Shown piece after piece: positions 58,993 to 64,000 of a stretch of 64,000 nucleotides of DNA. The stretch's first letter is position 1. The number at the start of each line of letters is the position of its first letter. The notes beneath the pieces are model-generated. The model was not told the origin of the DNA and did no database searches. It was given only the letters and a program-made list of their open reading frames with translations. The position numbers and the translations under genes were made by a program. Source of the DNA: Bradyrhizobium sp. JYMT SZCCT0428 (GTDB lineage Bacteria; Pseudomonadota; Alphaproteobacteria; Rhizobiales; Xanthobacteraceae). The stretch spans positions 1-64,000 of the forward strand of contig NZ_JAFCLS010000026.1 in assembly GCF_018131075.1 (NCBI RefSeq), written 5' to 3'.

Positions 58993-59421
58993 TCAGCGCG
59001 AGACAACGTGACCCTGGTACTGCGGCAAATCGTCGGTGATGGAGAACCAGGGCGCCTTGGAACCCACGAAGATGTGGGCTGAGGGGCGGATCGAGGGAGC
59101 GTCGACCAGCGTCCCCATCGCGACATGGACGAAGGCGCCATCGCGCACCACCGAATAGAGCAAGGAGCCGCATCGCCGGCAGTGCGCGTTATGGCCGGCA
59201 TCGTCGCCATGGATCATCACATTGTCGTCACCCGCGGTGATGCTGAGCCTGTCGCGCGCGATGCCGGCAAACGGCTTAAACGCCGAACCGGTTGTCCGCC
59301 GGCAATTCGAACAATGGCAATTGAGGGCATATTCGAATGAATCGGCCACGGCGTAACGTACCGCCCCGCAGAAGCATTCTCCGGCCAGAATGCGAGCATT
59401 CGAATTCGCTGAACCCGTCAT
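58993..59421 (-). CDS. GFA family protein (glutathione-dependent formaldehyde-activating type)
   Basis: 142 residues with the two zinc sites of the GFA fold: GECFCGAVRY (C16/C18), NCHCSNCRR and HCRRCGSLLYS. These cysteines bind zinc. The family covers S-(hydroxymethyl)glutathione synthase (Gfa) and centromere protein V; many relatives are of unknown function and this is one of the short forms. Cytoplasmic. Minus strand, next to the divergent NTF2-like pair. Confidence 0.9.
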   Translation of the reverse strand: MTGSANSNARILAGECFCGAVRYAVADSFEYALNCHCSNCRRTTGSAFKPFAGIARDRLSITAGDDNVMIHGDDAGHNAHCRRCGSLLYSVVRDGAFVHVAMGTLVDAPSIRPSAHIFVGSKAPWFSITDDLPQYQGHVVSR

Positions 59422-59522
59422 GATTCAATTCCCTGCTGCGGTCTTGAACTCATCCATAGCGCAATGCATCTGTTCGTGGCTTACTTCAACTCGAACAATC
59501 CTGCATCCTGGGGAGGACTATT

Positions 59523-59897
59523 GTGAGCGAAGATCGATCGAGCGTCGAAGCCGTCGTCCAGAATTATTTCGACGGCCTGTATGAAGGCAATGCCGACAAG
59601 CTCGGCGCGATCTTCGACCCCACCGCCGATTTGCGCTGGGTGGAGAAGGGCGAATTGCAGGTGCTGACCGTGCCGGACTGGCTGGACCGCGTGCGCAAGC
59701 GGCCGTCAGCCAAGGCCGAAGGCAAGCCGCGCGAGGATTTCATCGTCACCATCGACCGCTCGGACGAGTCCACCGCCTTCATCAAGGTGCGCTGCCAATT
59801 GCCGCCGCGTTACTTCACCGACTATCTGGTGGCGATGAAGCTCTCCGACGGCTGGAAGATCGTCTCGAAATCCTATCGCTACGATCTGCGCGAGTGA
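59523..59897 (+). CDS. NTF2-like protein, tandem copy 1
   Basis: 124 residues from GTG 59523 with GGGGAGG ahead of it. The SnoaL/NTF2-like pattern is VEAVVQNYFDGLYEGNADKLGAIFDPTADLRWVEKGELQVLTVPDWLDRVRKRPSAK, then FIVTIDRSDESTAFIKVRCQLPPRYFTDYLVAMKLSDGWKIVSKSYRYD. Members are small enzyme-like or binding domains, here resembling Bradyrhizobium nuclear-transport-factor-2-like proteins. No signal peptide. The neighbour at 59931 is a duplicate. Confidence 0.85.
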   Translation: MSEDRSSVEAVVQNYFDGLYEGNADKLGAIFDPTADLRWVEKGELQVLTVPDWLDRVRKRPSAKAEGKPREDFIVTIDRSDESTAFIKVRCQLPPRYFTDYLVAMKLSDGWKIVSKSYRYDLRE

Positions 59898-59930
59898 CCG
59901 CTGCTTAGGCCTGCATAGGAGGAACGATCC

Positions 59931-60305
59931 GTGAGCTACGACCGTTCGACCGTGGAAGCCGTGATCCAGCATTATTTCGACGCCGTCTACGAAGGCGACG
60001 TCGACAAGCTCGGCGCGATCTTCCACCCTTCCGCCGACCTGCGCTCGCTGGAGAAAGGCAGGCTGAAGGTCCTCGCCATGCCCGACTGGCTGGACTACTT
60101 CCGCAAGCGGCCGTCGGCGAAGGCCGAAGGCAAGCCGCGCGAGGATTTCATCGTCGCCATCGACCGTTCGGACGAATCCACCGCCTTAATCAAGGTGCGC
60201 TGCCAATTGCCGCCGCTCTATTTCACCGACTATCTGGTGGCGATGAAGCTCTCCGATGGCTGGAAGATCGTCTCAAAATCCTACCGCTACGATCTGCGCG
60301 GGTAG
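59931..60305 (+). CDS. NTF2-like protein, tandem copy 2
   Basis: 124 residues from GTG 59931 with GGAGG ten bases earlier. 102 of 124 residues agree with the copy at 59523, counted by eye. Only four of the differences lie in the last half, so that part is nearly identical, as if kept alike by gene conversion; the first half has changed more (W38 to S and V39 to L, for example). It is 33 bp after copy 1. The family and function are as for copy 1. Confidence 0.85.
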   Translation: MSYDRSTVEAVIQHYFDAVYEGDVDKLGAIFHPSADLRSLEKGRLKVLAMPDWLDYFRKRPSAKAEGKPREDFIVAIDRSDESTALIKVRCQLPPLYFTDYLVAMKLSDGWKIVSKSYRYDLRG

Positions 60306-60374
60306 CCTCCTCCGTCCGCGGGCCCCTCCGACCGGATTGACGTCCGAGGGGTTTCCCTGCGAATTGGGGAGATC

Positions 60375-61982
60375 ATGGACGCCAAATTTCAGATCTTCTT
60401 GATCCTGCTCGCCGTGCTGGCCGGGACCGCCCTGCTGGCGCGGCGAATCAATGTCGCGTCGGCCATCCTGATGATGCTCGTCGGCATCGTGCTCGCCTTC
60501 GTGCCGGGCATGCCGTCGATCGAACTGCCGCCGGAACTGGTGCTGCTGGTGGTGCTGCCGCCGCTGATCTATTCGGCCAGCGTCGCCATGAGCTGGCGTG
60601 AATTCAAGTTCAACCTCCGTCCGATCACGCTGCTGGCGGTCGGCTGCGTGATTTTCACCACCTTCGCGGTCGCCGCCGCCACGCATTACCTGATCGGGCT
60701 GCCGTGGACCGTCGGCTTTCTGCTCGGCGCCATCGTCGCCCCGCCCGACGTGGTGGCGCCGCTGGCGATTGCCCGCAAGCTCGGCATGCCGCGCCGGATC
60801 CTGGTCGTGCTCGAGGGCGAGGGCCTGGTCAACGATGCGACCGCGCTGATCCTCTATCGCTTCGCGGTGGCGGCGATCCTGACCGGCATGTTCTCGCTGC
60901 CGAAGGCCACCGGCACGTTCGGCGTCATCGTCGTCGGCGAGTTGCTGTTCGGTCTCGCGGTGGGCTGGCTCAGCCTGCGCATGCGCCACCGCGCCCGCGA
61001 TCCGCAGGTCGAGATTACGCTGTCGCTGATCACGCCCTACCTCGCTTTCTGGATTCCTCACCATCTCGGCGGTTCCGGCGTGATCGCCACCGTCGCCTGC
61101 GGGCTCTATATGAGCTGGAACGGGCCGCTTTTGATCTCATCGGCGACGCGCCTGCAGGGCATCTTCTTCTGGGACCTCGTGATCTATCTGGTCGAGGGTT
61201 TTCTGTTCTTGCTGACCGGCTTCCAGATGCGCTCGCTGTTCGAGAAATCGAAGGCGTTCCCGCTGGACGAAATCCTGTTCGCCACCGCGCTGGTCACGGT
61301 CATCGTGATCGTCGCGCGGTTCGCCTGGGTCTTTCCCGCCATCTACCTGCCGCGCCTGCTGAACCCGCGCCTGAGGGCGCGCGATCCCAGCCCTCCCTGG
61401 CGAAACACCTTCGTGATCGCCTTCACCGGCGTGCGCGGCGCGGTGTCGCTTGCCGCGGCGCTGGCGCTGCCGCTTGCACTGCCGAATGGCGACGCGTTCC
61501 CGCATCGCGACCTGATCCTGTTCGTTTCCTTCGGCGTCATTTTCATCACCCTGGTCGGCCTGGGGTCAGGCCTGCCGCTCGTGGTGCGCTGGCTCGGGTT
61601 GACGCAGGCCGGCCGCGACGAACACATCGCCGAGCACGAAGCTGAAATCGCGGCGCGACGCGAGGCGCTCGATGCCGCGCTCAAATCGCTCGATGCGATC
61701 ACCAACGACCGCGAACTGACCGACGAGGTCGTCAAGCTGCTCCGCGCACGGCACGAATCCCGCACCAACCAGTTGCCCGATTCGTTCGATCCCGACGTGC
61801 AGGACGCCTCGGCGGCCGGCACCGAACTGACACGCGAGCTGATCTCGACGGAGCGGAAATTCATTCACGCCTTGCTGCGCGACGGCAAGATCACCGACGA
61901 GACGAGGCGCCGGATCGAGCGCGACCTCGATCTGGAGGAAGCGAGCTTGAGCAATCGGGAGTATCGGAGGATTCCGTTGTAG
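60375..61982 (+). CDS. Na+/H+ antiporter, CPA1 family
   Basis: 535 residues. Ten to twelve hydrophobic helices from FLILLAVLAGTALLARRI onwards; the ion-binding region is LLGAIVAPPDVVAPLAIARKLG and the family motif EGEGLVNDATALILYRFAVAA follows. FTGVRGAVSLAAALALP is the conserved C-terminal helix of this group. The final 130 residues are a cytoplasmic, charged, helical tail (from HIAEHEAEIAARREALDAAL). It exchanges monovalent cations for protons at the inner membrane. Single gene; a family A repeat follows. Confidence 0.9.
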   Translation: MDAKFQIFLILLAVLAGTALLARRINVASAILMMLVGIVLAFVPGMPSIELPPELVLLVVLPPLIYSASVAMSWREFKFNLRPITLLAVGCVIFTTFAVAAATHYLIGLPWTVGFLLGAIVAPPDVVAPLAIARKLGMPRRILVVLEGEGLVNDATALILYRFAVAAILTGMFSLPKATGTFGVIVVGELLFGLAVGWLSLRMRHRARDPQVEITLSLITPYLAFWIPHHLGGSGVIATVACGLYMSWNGPLLISSATRLQGIFFWDLVIYLVEGFLFLLTGFQMRSLFEKSKAFPLDEILFATALVTVIVIVARFAWVFPAIYLPRLLNPRLRARDPSPPWRNTFVIAFTGVRGAVSLAAALALPLALPNGDAFPHRDLILFVSFGVIFITLVGLGSGLPLVVRWLGLTQAGRDEHIAEHEAEIAARREALDAALKSLDAITNDRELTDEVVKLLRARHESRTNQLPDSFDPDVQDASAAGTELTRELISTERKFIHALLRDGKITDETRRRIERDLDLEEASLSNREYRRIPL

Positions 61983-61986
61983 TTTT

Positions 61987-62075
61987 CCGTCATTGCGAGG
62001 AGCGGAGCGACGAAGCAATCCATCTATCCGTTATGCCGTGACATGGATTGCTTCGCTGCGCTCGCAATGACGGCA
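61987..62075. repeat. Palindromic repeat, family A, second copy
   Basis: GTCATTGCGAGGAGCGGAGC-GACGAAGCAATCCA and TGGATTGCTTCGCTGCGCTC-GCAATGAC. Lies between convergent genes, as at 17709-17788. Confidence 0.9.
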
Positions 62076-62088
62076 GCGAGAGCGCCCC

Positions 62089-63429
62089 CTACTCCGCCGC
62101 AACATTCCGCCCGCCTCCACCGACGAACCCCGCCGCATCGCCGAAGCGCTCGATCATCACGGCGGTGAGGTCTTTCGTCTTGCTGGTCACGCAGGCGCCG
62201 GAGCGGACGGTGTAGCGGTCCTGATGCCGGGCATGCGGCGGCGCTTCGCCCTGCTGCAGCGCGCGGGCGGCCTCCATCACCAGTTTGCGGAAATGCATGA
62301 TGCCCAAATCGGTCGGGCCGAGATGCTCTCGCGTCCGGTCGGCGATCGGGCCCTGGCTGTCCTGCACCGCAGCGTCCTGTTCGGAGACGCCCTTGATGCC
62401 GGTGTAGCTTTTCGTCTTCTGCAGCTTGCGATCGATCAGATAATCGTTCGACTTGTTGCGCAGCGGAATGTAGTTCTCGTCGACCTCCGACATCACCCCA
62501 TTGCCGCGATCGTAACCGTCGCGCTCGGCCTGCGTCAGCGGCCGCTCCGGATTCCACGCATAGGTGTAGATCCAGCAACTGGTATCGGTCACCGGTACAA
62601 AACTCTGGCCGAAGATATTCTCACCCGGCATCGAACTCGGCGCATAGGCATGCACCGGCATCAGGAACTGGGCGATGCGCCAGTAGATGTTGTCGGACCC
62701 GGTGAGACGCCCGCCGGCGACGGTGAGGCCGGCCGCGTGCGGGCTGATCTTGATTACCGGGCGCGGGTCCTCGGCGATCCAGCGCATATGGTCGGTCGCA
62801 ACCCGTGTGAGCGGATTGACAAAATGTTTCTTGATGTCGAGGATCTCGTTCTCTTCCTTCTCGAAGCTCAAATGCGCGAAGGTGAAATGCGCAGTATCGA
62901 TCGAGCCTTCGAGCGCCTGCACCCAGTTGCAGTCCTGCCATTTCTTGGTGACGTAGCGATGCGACGCCGGCACCAGCGCCATTTCCAGCGCCGGCAATTC
63001 CGGCATCTGGTCCGCCGGACCCATATAGGCCCATATCATGTCGCCCCATTCGCGCGCCGGATAGGATTTGATCTTGATCAGGTCTTTTGCATTCAGATCG
63101 GGATAGGAGGTCGGCATGTCGACGCAATTGCCTGACGTGTCGAACTTCCACCCATGATAGACGCAGCGGATGCCGCATTCCTCGTTGCGGCCGAGCCAGA
63201 GATTGGCGCCGCGGTGCGGACAATACTGATCGATAACGCCGACCACGCCGCGCGTGTCGCGGAACGCCAAGAGTTCCTCGCCCATGACGACGATCTTCTT
63301 CGGCGTGCCGTCGGCCTCAGGCAATTCCGCCGACAGCAGCACCGGCATCCAGAACCGGCGCAACAATTCGCCCATCCCCGTTCCCGCCCCGCTTTCGGTC
63401 AGGAAGGCGTTGTCTTCGGCGCGGAGCAT
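62089..63429 (-). CDS. Rieske [2Fe-2S] aromatic ring-hydroxylating oxygenase, large subunit
   Basis: 446 residues from ATG 63429, with GGAGGTC before it; the frame continues upstream through a repeat. Rieske cluster ligands C70-P-H72 and C89-x-x-H92 (QYCPHRGA, CVYHGW). The catalytic iron site is D178, H181 and H186 in GSIDTAHFTFAHL. Close in type to phthalate 4,5-dioxygenase-like enzymes that hydroxylate or demethylate aromatic rings with electrons from a separate reductase, not found here. The next gene downstream of the start side is a TauD-type dioxygenase on the same strand, so both may serve one degradation route. The substrate is not known. Confidence 0.9.
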   Translation of the reverse strand: MLRAEDNAFLTESGAGTGMGELLRRFWMPVLLSAELPEADGTPKKIVVMGEELLAFRDTRGVVGVIDQYCPHRGANLWLGRNEECGIRCVYHGWKFDTSGNCVDMPTSYPDLNAKDLIKIKSYPAREWGDMIWAYMGPADQMPELPALEMALVPASHRYVTKKWQDCNWVQALEGSIDTAHFTFAHLSFEKEENEILDIKKHFVNPLTRVATDHMRWIAEDPRPVIKISPHAAGLTVAGGRLTGSDNIYWRIAQFLMPVHAYAPSSMPGENIFGQSFVPVTDTSCWIYTYAWNPERPLTQAERDGYDRGNGVMSEVDENYIPLRNKSNDYLIDRKLQKTKSYTGIKGVSEQDAAVQDSQGPIADRTREHLGPTDLGIMHFRKLVMEAARALQQGEAPPHARHQDRYTVRSGACVTSKTKDLTAVMIERFGDAAGFVGGGGRNVAAE

Positions 63430-63463
63430 GGCGTGACCTCCCGATTTTATTTTCGTTTCAGCT

Positions 63464-63549
63464 CGTAGGATGGGTGGAGCGAAGCGATACCCATCACTTG
63501 TACCCGGCGTGAGATGATGGGTTTCACTGCGCTCTACCCATCCTACGGC
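63464..63549. repeat. Palindromic repeat, family D, second copy
   Basis: GTAGGATGGGTGGAGCGAAG-CGATACCCATC and GATGGGTTTCACTGCGCTCT-ACCCATCCTAC, matching 46625-46746. Lies between the Rieske and TauD-type genes, in the 5' leader of the former. Confidence 0.9.
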
Positions 63550-63554
63550 GCTCA

Positions 63555-64000
63555 TCACACCGGCCGTTCGCCCTTCACCGTGACGCGCGTGCCTGACCGC
63601 GTATGCGGCCAGTAATCCCACATCGCGCGATGCTGGGCGCAGCGGTTGTCCCAGAACGCGATGGCGTTTTCGGTCCAGCGGAAGCGGCATTGGAACAGCG
63701 GGTTTTCCGCGTGCTGATAGAGATAGGCGAGCATCGCGTCGCTCTCGTCGCGGGGAACGCCGATCAGAAAACGCGTAAAACCGCGGTTGACGTAGAGCGC
63801 CTTCTTGCCGGTCACCGGATGGGTGCGCACGACCGGATGCTCGGCGCGGGGATATTCCGGGCGGTCGGCCACGCCGTAATTGGCATAGAGCCCGCGATAG
63901 GTCTGCTCGCCGTCATGCAGCGCGGTGAGCCCGTCGAGATAGCCCTTCATGCGGTCCGACAGCGCTTCATAGGCCGCATACATGTTGGCGAACAGCGTGT
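63555..64000 (-). CDS. TauD/TfdA family dioxygenase, C-terminal part (cut by the window)
   Basis: The last 147 codons of a 2-oxoglutarate- and Fe(II)-dependent dioxygenase; the start lies beyond 64000. Clear family words: TLFANMYAAYEALSDRMKGYLDGL, EHPVVRTHPVTGKKALYVNRGFTRFLIGV and the distal metal His and 2-oxoglutarate Arg in FWDNRCAQHRAMWDYWPHTRSGTRVTVKG. Relatives take sulfur from taurine or cleave phenoxyacetate herbicides. Same strand as the Rieske gene. The substrate cannot be judged from this half. Confidence 0.9.
   Translation of the reverse strand, partial: TLFANMYAAYEALSDRMKGYLDGLTALHDGEQTYRGLYANYGVADRPEYPRAEHPVVRTHPVTGKKALYVNRGFTRFLIGVPRDESDAMLAYLYQHAENPLFQCRFRWTENAIAFWDNRCAQHRAMWDYWPHTRSGTRVTVKGERPV

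Overview
The window looks like the chromosome of a Bradyrhizobium-type alphaproteobacterium (Nitrobacteraceae). The core genes are G+C-rich. Their order and content fit that group: lysC, ptsP, prfA, prmC and a DUF4167 gene in a row; phbA/phbB beside phaR; a caspase-like periplasmic protein; and many short palindromic intergenic repeats. The assignment rests on recognised protein families and gene order, not on a database search.

Region 1 (1 to about 12.02 kb) is a visibly less G+C-rich accessory island. It ends in an intact tyrosine recombinase (10852-12021) next to secA. Broken recombinase pieces lie at 1-118, 120-371 and 1888-1929. The first is a 118-bp near-exact direct repeat of part of the intact gene. 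The cargo is a phasin, an epoxide-hydrolase-like enzyme, a SnoaL-like protein, a DinB-like protein and a DUF4142 protein. It also carries a tightly overlapping four-gene operon encoding a vWA protein, a Ser/Thr kinase with a C-terminal FHA-like region, a PPP-type phosphatase and a zinc-ribbon membrane protein. Divergent from this operon lie a small PGPGW-like membrane protein and a membrane-anchored TAXI-like binding protein. The operon is the best candidate for an undescribed system: it looks like a variant of the TerY-P (vWA/kinase/phosphatase) signalling triads.

Region 2 (12.1-26.1 kb) is mostly core: secA, a periplasmic parvulin, argJ, a TadG-like protein and mutT. Then comes about 1.2 kb of repeat-like intergenic DNA, followed by a three-gene cluster: mannose-6-phosphate isomerase, GT4 glycosyltransferase and a GH130-like glycosidase.

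Region 3 (26.1-30.35 kb) is a second accessory block. It holds a LysR regulator, an SDR, an RclC-like membrane protein, an AhpD-like protein, a MarR regulator and a frameshifted SnoaL-like gene. Degenerate copies of the 3' end of the neighbouring methyltransferase gene (30351-31193) lie at about 26.16 and 29.2 kb, in the same orientation as the gene. This suggests repeated insertion or duplication at that 3' end.

Region 4 (30.35-64 kb) is core metabolism and cell biology: comF-grxC-nitrilase-DUF1178, two EamA transporters, ubiG, lysC, ptsP (PTS-Ntr enzyme I), prfA-prmC, DUF4167, gloB, the PHB genes phbB, phbA and phaR, a GGDEF/EAL protein, rpmF, mtgA, a farnesyl diphosphate synthase, a caspase-like protein, a tandem pair of NTF2-like genes and a CPA1 antiporter. 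At the right edge are a Rieske oxygenase and a partial TauD/TfdA-type dioxygenase. At least six families of palindromic intergenic repeats occur here. I recognised no tRNA, rRNA or CRISPR array.
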